64,000 bases of DNA from Brachybacterium sp. YJGR34 (GTDB taxonomy: Bacteria > Actinomycetota > Actinomycetes > Actinomycetales > Dermabacteraceae). Positions 51,323 through 63,593 of the stretch are shown here, piece by piece (the stretch's first letter is position 1; each line of letters begins with the position of its first letter). The DNA lies in assembly GCF_003347015.1 (NCBI RefSeq), contig NZ_PNFB01000008.1, positions 1 to 64,000 of the forward strand. Direction: 5' to 3'. A program made the translations under genes and the position numbers. Below the pieces are notes generated by a model that ran no database searches, was not told the origin of the DNA, and saw only the letters and a list, made by a program, of their open reading frames with translations.

Positions 51323-52453
51323 GTGAACGACGACTACTACGAGCTCCTCGGCGTCTCCCGCGACGCCTCGACCGAGGAGATCAAGAAGGCGTACCGGAAG
51401 CTCGCCCGGACCCTCCACCCGGACGTCAACCCGGATCCGGAGGCCGCGGAGAAGTTCAAGAAGGTCTCCCAGGCGTACGAGACGCTCTCCCACGCGGACA
51501 AGCGCCGCCAGTACGACATGGGCGGCGGCCCGGGCTCCGGCGGCTTCCCGGGCGGGTTCGGGGGCGGCACGGCCGGCTTCGACTTCAACGACATTTTCGA
51601 CATGTTCGCCGGCGCCGCGGGCGGCCGTGGTCGGGGGCAGGGGCCGGTGCCCCGCCAGCGCCGCGGCGGCGACGTGCTGCGCCGGGTGAAGATCGACCTG
51701 CGCGACGTCGTCTTCGGCACCGAGCAGCAGGTCACCTTCCGCACCGCGGTGCTCTGCGAGCGTTGCTCGGGCTCCTGCGCGGAGCCGGGGACCAGCCCCA
51801 CCCGCTGCACCGCCTGCAACGGGTCCGGGCACGTCCAGCGGGTCGCCCAGTCGCTGCTGGGCCAGATGGTCACCATGGCGCCCTGCCCCACCTGCGAGGG
51901 CCACGGCGACGTCATCGAGAGCCCCTGCACCGCCTGCTCCGGGCACGGCCGCACCGCCTCCGAGCGCACCGTCACGGTGCGCATCCCCTCCGGCGTCGAG
52001 AACGGCACCCGCATCCAGCTGCGCGGCGAGGGCGAGACCGGCGAGGCCGGCGGCCCCTCCGGGGACCTCTTCGTCGAGCTCTCCGTCACCGACCACGACA
52101 CCTTCGAGCGCGACGGCGACGACCTGGTCACCACCGTCGCGGTGCCCATGACCACCGCGGCCCTGGGCGCCACGATCCCGTTGGAGACCTTCGACGGGCC
52201 GCAGGAGATCGACGTCCGGCCCGGTTCGCAGCCCGGCGAGGAGATCACGCTCAAGGGTCTCGGCGTCACCCCGCTGCGCCGCGAGCGGCGCGGCGACATC
52301 CGCGTGGTCCTCGACGTGGACGTGCCCACCTCGCTGAGCGACGAGGAGCGCGATCTGCTCCAGCAGCTCGCCGCGCTGCGCGGTGACGAGACCACGCGGC
52401 GCAAGGGCCACGGCCCCTTCGCCAAGCTCCGCGAGCGCCTGCGGGAGCTCTGA
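51323..52453 (+). CDS. dnaJ: Chaperone protein DnaJ
   Basis: The 376-residue type I J-protein has the J domain (HPD at 32-34), a Gly/Phe-rich linker (about 68-110), the zinc domain (about 144-210) and the C-terminal substrate-binding domains. Of the four CxxCxGxG repeats, three are regular ([24 protein letters not shown]); the first reads CERCSGSC, with the last Gly replaced by Cys. It works with DnaK and GrpE in protein folding. GTG 51323 is the start. This is the hrcA-linked copy found in actinobacteria besides the dnaK-linked one, which is not in this window. Confidence 0.94.
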   Translation: MNDDYYELLGVSRDASTEEIKKAYRKLARTLHPDVNPDPEAAEKFKKVSQAYETLSHADKRRQYDMGGGPGSGGFPGGFGGGTAGFDFNDIFDMFAGAAGGRGRGQGPVPRQRRGGDVLRRVKIDLRDVVFGTEQQVTFRTAVLCERCSGSCAEPGTSPTRCTACNGSGHVQRVAQSLLGQMVTMAPCPTCEGHGDVIESPCTACSGHGRTASERTVTVRIPSGVENGTRIQLRGEGETGEAGGPSGDLFVELSVTDHDTFERDGDDLVTTVAVPMTTAALGATIPLETFDGPQEIDVRPGSQPGEEITLKGLGVTPLRRERRGDIRVVLDVDVPTSLSDEERDLLQQLAALRGDETTRRKGHGPFAKLRERLREL

Positions 52454-52459
52454 GCCGCC

Positions 52460-53248
52460 ATGCCCACCACGCCGCCCGGCTTCCTGATCCTCGACGACGC
52501 GCTCTCCCGCGCGCGCAGCGGCGAGGAGCTGACCCTGGACGGCGAGGAGGGCCGGCACGCCGCGAAGGTGGCGCGCATCGGGGTGGGGGAGCAGCTGCTG
52601 CTCACCGACGGCCCCGGCCGTCAGGTGCTCGCCGAGGTCACCGCCGCCCGCAAGGAGTCGCTGGTGCTGCGCCTGCTCGCGGACCCGGGCCCGGTCGTGG
52701 AGCGGCTGCCGCGGCTGGTGCTGGTCCAGGCCCTCGCCACCGGGGGCCGCGACGAGCAGGCCGTGGAGTCCGCGACCGAGCTCGGCGCGGACGAGGTGGT
52801 GCCGTGGATCGCGCGCCGCTCGGTCTCGGTGTGGCGCGGCGAGAAGCTCGCCAAGGGTCGCGCCCGCTGGCAGGGAACCGTCCGCGCGGCCGTCAAGCAG
52901 TGCCGCCGTCCGGGCATCCCCGAGGTCGCCGCGCCGGCGACGAGCACGGAGCTCGTCGCCCACCTGCAGGAGCGGGTCGCGCGGGGCGCCCTCGTGCTCG
53001 TGCTGCACGAGCAGGAATCCGTGGGCCTGATGAGCCTCGCCCCGCAGCTGCGGGCGGCGAGCGCGGAGGGCCGGGAGGAGATCGTGGTGGTCGTCGGCCC
53101 CGAGGGCGGCATCGACCGCGACGAGCTCGAGGCGCTGCGCGGGGCGGGCGCACGCTCGGTGCTGCTGGGCCCTGAGGTGCTGCGCAGCTCCACCGCCGGT
53201 CCCGCCGCGCTCGCGGTCCTCAGCGCCCTCGTGGGGCGCTGGGGCTGA
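52460..53248 (+). CDS. rsmE: 16S rRNA (uracil-1498-N3)-methyltransferase RsmE
   Basis: The 262-residue SPOUT-class methyltransferase has an N-terminal PUA-like part (EEGRHAAKVARIGVGEQLLLTDG) and a C-terminal knotted domain. The SAM-binding turns are VVVGPEGGIDRDELEAL and LLGPEVLRSSTAGPAAL. It methylates U1498 of 16S rRNA in the 30S subunit. It begins 7 bases after dnaJ, so it belongs to the hrcA-dnaJ-rsmE unit, a conserved order. It is convergent with the FMN reductase gene, 15 bases away. Confidence 0.93.
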   Translation: MPTTPPGFLILDDALSRARSGEELTLDGEEGRHAAKVARIGVGEQLLLTDGPGRQVLAEVTAARKESLVLRLLADPGPVVERLPRLVLVQALATGGRDEQAVESATELGADEVVPWIARRSVSVWRGEKLAKGRARWQGTVRAAVKQCRRPGIPEVAAPATSTELVAHLQERVARGALVLVLHEQESVGLMSLAPQLRAASAEGREEIVVVVGPEGGIDRDELEALRGAGARSVLLGPEVLRSSTAGPAALAVLSALVGRWG

Positions 53249-53263
53249 GCCGCGGCGGCGGTG

Positions 53264-53803
53264 TCAGACCTTCGCCGGGACCTCGGCGGTGAAGCGCTCG
53301 ATGGCGTGCTGCAGCTGCTCCGCCTTGGGCTGCTGCACGCACAGCTCGCCCTCGACCGAGAGGTCCTCGCGGAAGCCCAGGCCGATGGTGTCGACGACGT
53401 CGGCGCCCACGCGGCGCATCAGCGCCTCGAGCGGGGGGAGCACCTCGCCCGCCGCGCCCCAGCCGTAGCCGATCAGGAGGGTGGGCAGGCCCTCCCACTC
53501 GGCGTAGAGGAAGTCGATCGCGTTCTTCAGGGCGCCCGGGTAGGAGCCGTTGTACTGCGGGGTGAGGATGACCAGGGCGTCCAGCGCCGCGATCCGCTGC
53601 GCCCAGGCCTCGGCGTGCGGCGTGGTGCGGGGCTGGCCGGCCTTGGGGGCGTGGGGCTCGTCGAAGGCGGGGAGCGCGAGCTCGCCGAGATCGATGAGGT
53701 CCACCTCGACGCCCTCGGGAGCGGCGTCGTGGACCCACTGGGAGACATGCACTCCCACGCGGTTCGGGCGGGCACTGGTCAGGAGGATTCCAAGTCGCGT
53801 CAT
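53264..53803 (-). CDS. NADPH-dependent FMN reductase family protein
   Basis: The 179-residue flavodoxin-fold protein has the FMN phosphate loop ILLTSARPNRVG (6-17) and the PQYNGSYPGALKNAIDFL segment that contacts the flavin ring, the standard signature of NADPH:FMN reductases and azobenzene/chromate reductases. The substrate is unknown. ATG 53803 is used; in-frame upstream codons lack support. It is divergent from the HIT gene across 88 bases. Confidence 0.88.
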   Translation of the reverse strand: MTRLGILLTSARPNRVGVHVSQWVHDAAPEGVEVDLIDLGELALPAFDEPHAPKAGQPRTTPHAEAWAQRIAALDALVILTPQYNGSYPGALKNAIDFLYAEWEGLPTLLIGYGWGAAGEVLPPLEALMRRVGADVVDTIGLGFREDLSVEGELCVQQPKAEQLQHAIERFTAEVPAKV

Positions 53804-53878
53804 GATGCCGCCCAACGTCTCATATCCCGCCCTCGATGCCACGCTGTGCGGGACGTCATGTGGCGAGTTCCGCTCCCG

Positions 53879-53884
53879 TAGACT
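53879..53884 (+). promoter_or_regulatory. -10 box of the HIT-phoH-ybeY-CBS-era unit
   Basis: TAGACT ends 7 bases before ATG 53892, a leaderless layout heading a six-gene string. Confidence 0.5.
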
Positions 53885-53891
53885 CGCGGGC

Positions 53892-54250
53892 ATGGGAGAG
53901 ACCACTGCCGCACCGCTGGACCCGGACTGCATCTTCTGCCGGATCGTCGCCGGGGAGATCCCCTCGGACCGCGTGTACGAGGACGACGAGGTGATCGCGT
54001 TCCGCGACCTCGCGCCGAAGGCGCCCGTGCACGTGCTCGTCGTCCCGCGGGAGCATTCTCGGGACGTGCGCGCACTGGCCGAGCGGCCTGCGCTGCTCGC
54101 CCACGTCACCCGGGTCGCCTCCCAGGTGGCCGCCGAGGAGTCCGACGGCGACTTCCGGCTGCTGTTCAACACCGGCCCCACCGCCGGTCAGACCGTGTTC
54201 CATGTGCATGCGCACGTCCTGGCGGGCAGGACGCTCGCAGAAGGAGAGCT

Positions 54251-54254
<4 letters not shown>
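53892..54254 (+). CDS. HIT family nucleotide hydrolase/transferase
   Basis: The 120-residue histidine-triad protein has the start [20 protein letters not shown] and the catalytic HVHAHVL triad (about 109-115). HIT proteins (HinT type) hydrolyse adenosine phosphoramidates and related nucleotides. CIFC near residue 14 may hold zinc. Its stop overlaps the phoH GTG start by 4 bases. Confidence 0.92.
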
Positions 54255-55297
<1,043 letters not shown>

Positions 55298-55300
55298 GAG

Positions 55301-55762
55301 ATGTCCATCGAGATCCGCAACGAGACCACCGCCGTGGTCGACGAGACCGAGTTCGTCGAGCTCGCCCGCTTCGTGCTCGAGGCGATGCACCTGCACCCCG
55401 CCACCGAGATGTCGATCCTGTTCGTCGACGAGGACGCGATGGAGAAGCTCCACGTGCAGTGGCTGGACCTGCCCGGCCCCACCGACGTGATGAGCTTCCC
55501 GATGGACGAGCTCACGCCCGGCACCCCGGAGGTGCCCGCCCCGGAGGGGCTGCTGGGCGACGTGGTGCTGTGCCCGAGCGTGGCGGCGGCGCAGGCCGCC
55601 GAGGCGGGGCACAGCGCCGTGGAGGAGATGCTGCTGCTCACGGTCCACTCGATCCTCCATCTGCTGGGCTACGACCACATGGAGGAGGACGAGCGCAAGG
55701 AGATGTTCGACCTCCAGCGCACGCTCCTGCTGACCTTCCTGGCCTCTCGCCCGGCCCGGTGA
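55301..55762 (+). CDS. ybeY: Endoribonuclease YbeY (rRNA maturation factor)
   Basis: The 153-residue metalloprotein has the zinc motif HSILHLLGYDH (His116, His120, His126). It acts in 16S rRNA 3'-end maturation and ribosome quality control. The N-terminal half has the TDVMSFPMDE element that is also typical. It is between phoH and the CBS protein gene; all are on one strand with short gaps. Confidence 0.95.
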   Translation: MSIEIRNETTAVVDETEFVELARFVLEAMHLHPATEMSILFVDEDAMEKLHVQWLDLPGPTDVMSFPMDELTPGTPEVPAPEGLLGDVVLCPSVAAAQAAEAGHSAVEEMLLLTVHSILHLLGYDHMEEDERKEMFDLQRTLLLTFLASRPAR

Positions 55763-55808
55763 CACCCGCCGCCATGCCCTCCGGCTCCGTCCCGCCCCGC
55801 GAGCTCCC

Positions 55809-57146
55809 GTGCTGAGCACGGTCCTGCTGGTGCTGATCCCGATCGCTCTCGCGGCGGCGGCTCTGTCCGGTGTGCTGAGCGCGGTCGAGACCGCCCTGCT
55901 GTCCGTCTCCCGCGGCGCGCTGGAGAAGGCGGCGGGCGGGCGGCCCGCGGCGGTCCGCGACCGCGTCCTGGCCCAGTACGGCGACGGCGCGCGCACTCTG
56001 GCCTCCGTCTCCCTCGGGCGGATGCTCGCCGAGGTCGTGATGGTCGCCGCCGTCACCGGCATCGCCCTGCTCGTCTGGGAGCGCTTCGCCCTGCCCGGTC
56101 CCCGGTTCCTGCCGCTGCTGGCCGCCGTGCTCCTCGCCGCCGTGATGGTGCTGGTGGTGCTCGCGATCTCCCCGCGCACGATCGGAGGAAGGCGTCCCGA
56201 ATCCGTGCTGCTGTCCGCTCGGCTCCCGGTGGCCGCCGTTCGCGTGCTGCTGTGGCCCGCCGCGGGCGCGCTCACCCGGCTCGGGGAGTCCCGGGACGCC
56301 CGTCCCGGTCATGGCGACGGGCCCGAGGAGCGGGCGGAGAAGGCCCGCCAGAGCGTGGACCGAGCGCTGGAGGACGAGCACGTCCGGGCCGATGAGCGCG
56401 ACATGATCCAGGGCGTCTTCGACCTGCGCGGCACCATGGTGCGCGAGCTGATGGTCCCCCGCACCGACATGGTGACGATCCCGGCCGCGGCCTCCGCGGA
56501 GAAGGCCCTGCGGCTGTTCGTCCGCTCCGGCTTCTCCCGCATCCCCGTCTACGCGGAGAGCATCGACGACCTGTGCGGGATGCTCTACGTCAAGGACGTC
56601 CTGCGGGCCATCCACTCGCCCTGGGACCCGCGACCGGGACGTCCGGTGAGGGAGATCATGCGCGCCGCGCGCTTCGCCCCGGAGTTCGTCGCGGCCGACG
56701 ACGTGCTCCGCCAGATGCAGACCAGCCACGTGCACATCACCGTGCTCGTGGACGAGTACGGGGGCGTGGCCGGGATCGTCACCATCGAGGACATCCTCGA
56801 GGAGATCGTCGGGGAGATCGCCGACGAGCACGATCCGGCCGTCCCCGAGATCGAGCAGCTCGACGACGGCCGTTTCCGGGTCCCCGCTCGGGCGGGGCTG
56901 TCCGAGGTGGGGGAGCTCTTCGACCTCGAGATCGACGACGACGACATCGACAGCGTGGGCGGGCTGCTGGGCAAGGTGACCGGACGGGTGCCGATCCCCG
57001 GCAGCCGCGCCACGGCCTACGGCCTCGACCTCGAGGCGGAGAGGACCGCCGGGCGGCGGCGGAGGCTGTCGACCGTGCTCGTCGGCCGCGCACCGCAGGA
57101 GGACGAGCACGCTGGACCACCCACTGACCAGGAGGACGAGAGATGA
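55809..57146 (+). CDS. CNNM/CorC-type membrane protein with CBS domains
   Basis: The 445-residue protein has a DUF21 transmembrane domain (about 5-135), a CBS pair (about 210-325, beginning at RELMVPRTDMVTIP) and a CorC/HlyC C-terminal domain (about 340-425). Such 'hemolysin family' proteins are magnesium or cobalt transport-related, not toxins. Its position between ybeY and era is conserved across bacteria. The GTG start follows ybeY by 46 bases; the stop overlaps the era start (ATGA). Confidence 0.9.
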   Translation: MLSTVLLVLIPIALAAAALSGVLSAVETALLSVSRGALEKAAGGRPAAVRDRVLAQYGDGARTLASVSLGRMLAEVVMVAAVTGIALLVWERFALPGPRFLPLLAAVLLAAVMVLVVLAISPRTIGGRRPESVLLSARLPVAAVRVLLWPAAGALTRLGESRDARPGHGDGPEERAEKARQSVDRALEDEHVRADERDMIQGVFDLRGTMVRELMVPRTDMVTIPAAASAEKALRLFVRSGFSRIPVYAESIDDLCGMLYVKDVLRAIHSPWDPRPGRPVREIMRAARFAPEFVAADDVLRQMQTSHVHITVLVDEYGGVAGIVTIEDILEEIVGEIADEHDPAVPEIEQLDDGRFRVPARAGLSEVGELFDLEIDDDDIDSVGGLLGKVTGRVPIPGSRATAYGLDLEAERTAGRRRRLSTVLVGRAPQEDEHAGPPTDQEDER

Positions 57147-58111
57147 CCGCTGACCAGGATGATCCCCGCACCGAGGAGCGTGAGCACCGCGCGGGCTTCG
57201 TGGCCCTCGTGGGACGCCCCAACGTCGGCAAGTCGACGCTGACCAATGCGCTGGTGGGGGAGAAGGTCGCGATCACCTCGACCAAGCCCCAGACCACCCG
57301 ACGCGCGATCCGCGGCATCGTCACCCGGGAGGACGCCCAGATCATCCTGGTCGACACCCCCGGAGTGCACCGCCCCCGGACCCTCCTCGGGGAGCGGCTC
57401 AACGACCTGGTCCGCGAGACCCTCGGCGAGGTCGACGTGGTGGGCTTCTGCCTGCCCGCGGATCAGAAGATCGGGCCGGGCGACCGCTTCATCGCCCAGG
57501 ACCTCGTCGAGATGCGCACCGGCCGCCGCGGCCCCCGCGTCGTCGCGATCGTCACCAAGATCGATCTGGTGGGCCGCGACGCCCTCGCCGAGCACCTCAT
57601 GAGCGTGGACCAGATGATGGACTTCGACGAGATCGTCCCGATCTCCGCCGTCGCCGGCGAGCAGATCGACGTGTTGATGGACGTCGTCGCCGCGCAGCTT
57701 CCCGCCGGCCCGCAGCTGTACCCGGACGACCAGCTCACCGAGGAGTCCCGCGACGACCGGATCTCCGAGCTGATCCGCGAGGCCGCCCTCGAGGGCGTGC
57801 GGGAGGAGCTGCCGCACTCGATCGCGGTGGTGGTCGAGGAGGTCGTGGAGACCGATCCGGACGGCGATCCCTTCGCCGAGGTCGAGCCCGGCGCCGGCCG
57901 CCTGGTGGTCCGTGCCACGCTGTTCGTCGAGCGCGACAGCCAGAAGGGCATCATCATCGGTCGTGGAGGCTCCCGGCTGAAGGACGTCGGCTCCCGGGCC
58001 CGCGCCGAGATCAACCAGCTGCTGGGCCGCAAGGTCCATCTGGACCTGCGGGTCAAGGTGGCCAAGGACTGGCAGCGCGATCCCAAGCAGCTGGGCCGCC
58101 TGGGCTTCTGA
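57143..58111 (+). CDS. era: GTPase Era
   Basis: The 322-residue protein has the GTPase loops GRPNVGKST (24-32), a switch with KPQTTRR, DTPGVHRPR and TKIDLVG, and a C-terminal KH domain for 16S rRNA 3'-end binding (KGIIIGRGGSRLKDVGSRAR near 270-289). It checks late 30S assembly. Its ATG overlaps the upstream stop by 4 bases. Confidence 0.95.
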   Translation: MTADQDDPRTEEREHRAGFVALVGRPNVGKSTLTNALVGEKVAITSTKPQTTRRAIRGIVTREDAQIILVDTPGVHRPRTLLGERLNDLVRETLGEVDVVGFCLPADQKIGPGDRFIAQDLVEMRTGRRGPRVVAIVTKIDLVGRDALAEHLMSVDQMMDFDEIVPISAVAGEQIDVLMDVVAAQLPAGPQLYPDDQLTEESRDDRISELIREAALEGVREELPHSIAVVVEEVVETDPDGDPFAEVEPGAGRLVVRATLFVERDSQKGIIIGRGGSRLKDVGSRARAEINQLLGRKVHLDLRVKVAKDWQRDPKQLGRLGF

Positions 58112-58115
58112 GCCG

Positions 58116-58475
58116 ATGAACGACGGCGTGTCCCTCCCGGTGCCCTCCGAGGCACCGGGATCGGCGACGTCGCCGCGAGGCGTTGAGATCGCCGTGCGCA
58201 TCGTCGGCGCCGTCCTGGCTCTCTGCGCCGGCGCCCCGTGGCTCCTGCTGTGCCTGATGGTGGTGGGCTCCCGGTTCGGCGGAGGGTCCTTCGACCCGCA
58301 CGGCTACGTGCTGATCCTCGGGACCGTGCTCGCGCTGCCGCTGGGCCTGCTCACGGCGCTCGGCGCCGTCCTGCTCGCGCCGTCCGCCCGACGGGCCCGC
58401 ACGACGGCCCTCGCGCTCGCGGTCGCGCTCCTGGTGTGGGCGGGGCTGGCGACGCTGCTCGTCACCGCGCCGTGA
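58116..58475 (+). CDS. Small membrane protein of unknown function
   Basis: The 119-residue protein has three hydrophobic helices (about 22-50, 63-88 and 96-117) after a short Ser/Pro-rich N-terminus, and no recognisable domain. It follows era by 4 bases, so it is the last gene of that string, and the leuA leader begins about 60 bases downstream. No function is suggested. Confidence 0.65.
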   Translation: MNDGVSLPVPSEAPGSATSPRGVEIAVRIVGAVLALCAGAPWLLLCLMVVGSRFGGGSFDPHGYVLILGTVLALPLGLLTALGAVLLAPSARRARTTALALAVALLVWAGLATLLVTAP

Positions 58476-58533
58476 GCGATCCGGCGCCGGTGTTCGCATG
58501 CTGAGCGCGTCCGACCCCTCGCCGGGAGGGTGC

Positions 58534-58539
58534 TAGCGT
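58534..58539 (+). promoter_or_regulatory. -10 box for the leuA leader transcript
   Basis: TAGCGT ends 7 bases before the leader-peptide ATG at 58547, so the mRNA should start at or next to that codon. Confidence 0.55.
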
Positions 58540-58546
58540 GATCTCC

Positions 58547-58591
58547 ATGCGTGGATCGCTGCTCCTGCTTCGTCGCCGCGACGGGTCCTGA
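58547..58591 (+). CDS. Leucine-rich leader peptide of leuA
   Basis: A 14-codon ORF encodes MRGSLLLLRRRDGS, with four leucine codons in a row (58559-58570: CTG, CTC, CTG, CTT). It starts 7 bases after a -10 box and ends 72 bases before leuA. Leader peptides of this kind (few residues, run of Leu, then Arg) are known before leuA in actinobacteria and other bacteria, where ribosome stalling at Leu codons during leucine shortage raises leuA expression. The gene is too short to be called by size, but position, composition and promoter spacing agree. Confidence 0.85.
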   Translation: MRGSLLLLRRRDGS

Positions 58592-60478
<1,887 letters not shown>

Positions 60479-60481
60479 GGC

Positions 60482-60497
60482 CCGCCGGGGCCGGCGG
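60482..60497 (+). terminator. Hairpin after leuA
   Basis: CCGCCGG-GG-CCGGCGG, 4 bases after the leuA stop, followed by a smaller AGGGG-AG-CCCCT repeat (60501-60512). The two-base loop of the first means the real stem would be slightly shorter. Confidence 0.5.
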
Positions 60498-60585
60498 AAC
60501 AGGGGAGCCCCTCCCGCACCGACGCCGCGGCGGCCCGCCGCTACAGTGGCGGGGACTGGCTGCAGCAATGGTTCGGGAGGTCGGC

Positions 60586-61161
60586 ATGCGCCGGAGGACG
60601 AGGTCCGCAGCGACGCTTCCGTGGACCTGGGGGAGCGTCGAGGGGGCCGAGGTCCCCGACGGTCTCGTGGACGATGCGCCCCGGCGCCGGGCGGCCCGTT
60701 CGGTGGCGAGCGACGCTGATCCCCGGGTGCTGTACCTGTGGCTGTGCCAGCTGCGCCGTGCCCCGTACAGCTACGACTGGATCGACAACGTCGGCCGGCG
60801 AAGCCCGCGCCGCGCGGATCCGACGCTGACGGCGCTCGCGGTGGGCCAGCGGTTCATGACCATCTTCTCGCTGGTCGACGTCGTGCCGGATCGCTCGCTG
60901 ACGCTGACGATGCGGCCGGGAGCGCCCACCTGGATCTTCGGAGCCATCACGGTGCGCTATGCGATCGTCCCGAGGGGCGATGGGGACGCGCTGCTGCGGG
61001 GCGACCTGTGGATGCCGGCCGGCGGTGGGCCGGCCGCTCGGCTGCGCCGGTACCTGCTGGCCTGGGGAGATCTGCTCATGATGAGCAAGCAGCTACGGAC
61101 ACTGCGCGCTCTGGCCGAGCGGGACTCCTCCGCCCCGGCGCCGCCCGCCGCCCGGCCGTAG
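60586..61161 (+). CDS. SRPBCC-like protein of unknown function
   Basis: The 191-residue protein has a core that reads LYLWLCQLRRAPYSYDWIDNVGRRSPR, then LAVGQRFMTIFSLVDVVPDRSLTL and TVRYAIVP, which resembles the SRPBCC (START/Bet v1-like) lipid-binding fold. No catalytic residues are evident. ATG 60586 is chosen because CGGGAGG lies just upstream; ATG 60568 is in frame but without a site. TACAGT (60542-60547) is a candidate -10. It is convergent with the CNNM pair. Confidence 0.65.
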   Translation: MRRRTRSAATLPWTWGSVEGAEVPDGLVDDAPRRRAARSVASDADPRVLYLWLCQLRRAPYSYDWIDNVGRRSPRRADPTLTALAVGQRFMTIFSLVDVVPDRSLTLTMRPGAPTWIFGAITVRYAIVPRGDGDALLRGDLWMPAGGGPAARLRRYLLAWGDLLMMSKQLRTLRALAERDSSAPAPPAARP

Positions 61162-61188
61162 GAGCGGGACGTCGCCGATCGCACTCCG

Positions 61189-62211
61189 TCACGCTCGCGA
61201 CTCCTCGCGCGTGGACATGACCTCGGCGAGGATGTCGGAGAGGGTGACCACGCCGAGGAACCGGCCCTCGTCCAGGACGGCGACGAGCTGCTCGCCGGAC
61301 CGTCGGATGCGCGTCAGCGCATCGTGCAGGGTGGTCCCGGCCGGGAGCGTCAGCGCATCCCGCGCCAGGTCCTCGACCGGGCGCTCGACGGGCTCCAGCA
61401 GCGTGTCGCGCACATGCACCACGCCGGGTGCGCGACCGTCCGTCCGCTCGATGAGGACGCGGAGGTGCCCGCTGCGGTGGGCGGCCGCCTGCAGCTCGGC
61501 GACGGTGGCCCCGGACGGGACCGAGGTGGGACGGGCGTCGGGGGCGATGAGTCTCTCGAGGGTGCGGTCCTGCAGGCTCAGCACACCGGAGAGCTGCTGG
61601 TGGAATCGACCGTCCAGGGTCCCCGTCGAGGTGGAGTGCTCGACGAGCTGGCGGATGGTCTCGGCGTCCTGCCCGCCGACCGCGGCGCGCTCGACAGGGG
61701 TGACGCCGCTGGCGGACACGAGCCGATTGGCGATCTGGTTGACGCCCCGGAGCACGGGGCGCAGCAGCCAGATGTAGGCCCGCGTCGGCAGGGCGGTGGC
61801 CTTCGCCGACAGCTCCGGGTGGGCGATCGCCCACGACTTGGGCGCCATCTCACCCACCACGAGGTGGAGAAAGGTGACGATCAGCAGCGACATCACGAAG
61901 GCCGCGGTGCCGGCGAGGGCTGACGGGATCCCCCAGCCCGTGAGCACCGGTGCCAGCCAGGCGTCGACCGCCGGCTTGGTGACCGCCCCCAGGGCGAAGG
62001 TGCAGACGGTGATGCCCAGCTGGGCGCCGGCGAGCATGACGGTGAGCTCGTTGATGCTGCGCAGCGCCGCGCGCGCGGACCTGCTGCTGCCGGCCTCGGC
62101 CTCCAGGCGGTGGCTGCGCGCTCCCAGCAGGGAGAACTCGATGATGACGAACAGGGCGCTCAGCGCGATCAGGGCCACCGTGATGACGATGACCACGAGG
62201 GGGTCACTCAT
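61189..62211 (-). CDS. CNNM/DUF21-CBS membrane protein, short form
   Basis: The 340-residue protein has a DUF21 transmembrane domain (about 1-170) and one CBS pair (about 205-330), but it stops there, without the CorC/HlyC domain of its upstream neighbour. Members relate to Mg2+ or other divalent cation homeostasis. Its ATG overlaps the upstream gene's stop by 4 bases (62208-62211), so the two are translationally coupled and may form a heteromer. Paired long and short forms of this kind are common in actinobacteria. Confidence 0.88.
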   Translation of the reverse strand: MSDPLVVIVITVALIALSALFVIIEFSLLGARSHRLEAEAGSSRSARAALRSINELTVMLAGAQLGITVCTFALGAVTKPAVDAWLAPVLTGWGIPSALAGTAAFVMSLLIVTFLHLVVGEMAPKSWAIAHPELSAKATALPTRAYIWLLRPVLRGVNQIANRLVSASGVTPVERAAVGGQDAETIRQLVEHSTSTGTLDGRFHQQLSGVLSLQDRTLERLIAPDARPTSVPSGATVAELQAAAHRSGHLRVLIERTDGRAPGVVHVRDTLLEPVERPVEDLARDALTLPAGTTLHDALTRIRRSGEQLVAVLDEGRFLGVVTLSDILAEVMSTREESRA

Positions 62212-63593
62212 CGGTCCTCCTTCGCGGGGTGGTCGTCGGTCCCGTCGGCGTGGACGAGGCGCACGAGCAGCTCGCTGGGCACGTGGCGGGTGAGGGCGGT
62301 GACGTCGATCTGCAGGCGTCGCGGGATCGCCTCGCCGGCGGCGAGCTCACGGGGGTCGGCGGGCAGATCCACGAGCACGCTCTGCCCGGCCTCGGGGAAG
62401 TCGCCGAGCTCGGCGATGACGAGGCCCGAGACGGTCTCGTAGTCCCCCTCGGGGAGGTCGTGGCCGACGGTCCGCTCCAGCTCGTCGACATGGACGTCAC
62501 CGGCCATCCGCCAGACGTCGTCCTGCTCGGCGACGATCAGTCGCGGGGGTTCCAGGTCGTGCTCGTCGGTGAGCTCGCCGACGAGCTCCTCGGCCAGGTC
62601 CTCGCGGGTGATCACCCCGTCGAAGCCGCCGAACTCGTCGAGCACGCAGGCGAGCTGGTGGCGGGAGCTGCTGAGGGTCTCCATGGCGTCGGGCAGCGGC
62701 ATCAAGGTCGGCAGCAGCAGGGGCTCGCGCATGATCGAGGTGACCGGATCGCCGGTCCGGACGGCGGGGTCCAGCAGATCCGTCAGGTGCACGACGCCGA
62801 CGGGCTGCTGATCCGGGGAGATCACGGGGTACCGGGTGTGTCCGCTCGCCATCAGCGTGCGCGCCTCCCCGATCGTCGCCGACTCGTCCACCGTGCCTAC
62901 CTGGGTCCACGGGATCATGGCGTGCTCCACGGTCTCGTGCGGGAAATCGAGGACGCGGTCGATCAGCATCGAGAGATCCTCCGGGAGGTCGCCGCTGTCG
63001 CGGGAGTCGGCGACGATGCGATCGAGGTCCTCCGCCGTCGCCGTGCTGTCGACGTCGTGCACCGGCTCGATCCGCAGCAGTCGGAGCAGGCCGTTGGCCG
63101 CCGCGTCGAACACGACGATCAGCCAGCCGAAGACCGCCAGGTAGATCAGGGTGGTGCGGGCCAGCGCCTTGGCCATCGGCTCGGGGATCGCGAGGGCGAG
63201 GTTCTTGGGGTACAGCTCCCCGACGACCATCTGCACCCCGGTGGCCAGGGCGAGCGCGAGGACCGTGCCGACGGAGATGCTCAGTGCGGCGGGAATGCCC
63301 ACCCCGCCCAGCAGGGTCCCCAGGGCCTCACCGACGAGGGGCTCGGCCACGTAGCCGACCAGCAGACCCGTGACCGTGATCCCGAGCTGGGCCCCGGAGA
63401 GCATGAACGAGGTGCGGCGGGTGACCTTCAGCGCCCGGGCAGCGGCGGCATCTCCCGCGTCCGCCTGCGCGTGCAGGCGCGAGCGGTCCACCGACATGTA
63501 GGCGAACTCCTGGGCCACGAAGTACCCGTTGGCCACGATGATCAGGGCGATCAGGACCAGGCCGAGCGCGAGGAGCCCGATCGCGGCGATCAT
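62208..63593 (-). CDS. CNNM/DUF21-CBS-CorC membrane protein, long form
   Basis: The 461-residue protein has a DUF21 domain with four hydrophobic helices (about 5-200), a CBS pair (about 220-340, starting at EHAMIPWTQVG) and a CorC/HlyC domain (about 360-440, with DVHVDELERTVGHDLPEGDYETVSGLV). It is related to the CBS protein next to era. ATG 63593 overlaps the stop of a possible 44-codon upstream ORF, which would make a coupled string of three. Confidence 0.9.
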   Translation of the reverse strand: MIAAIGLLALGLVLIALIIVANGYFVAQEFAYMSVDRSRLHAQADAGDAAAARALKVTRRTSFMLSGAQLGITVTGLLVGYVAEPLVGEALGTLLGGVGIPAALSISVGTVLALALATGVQMVVGELYPKNLALAIPEPMAKALARTTLIYLAVFGWLIVVFDAAANGLLRLLRIEPVHDVDSTATAEDLDRIVADSRDSGDLPEDLSMLIDRVLDFPHETVEHAMIPWTQVGTVDESATIGEARTLMASGHTRYPVISPDQQPVGVVHLTDLLDPAVRTGDPVTSIMREPLLLPTLMPLPDAMETLSSSRHQLACVLDEFGGFDGVITREDLAEELVGELTDEHDLEPPRLIVAEQDDVWRMAGDVHVDELERTVGHDLPEGDYETVSGLVIAELGDFPEAGQSVLVDLPADPRELAAGEAIPRRLQIDVTALTRHVPSELLVRLVHADGTDDHPAKEDR

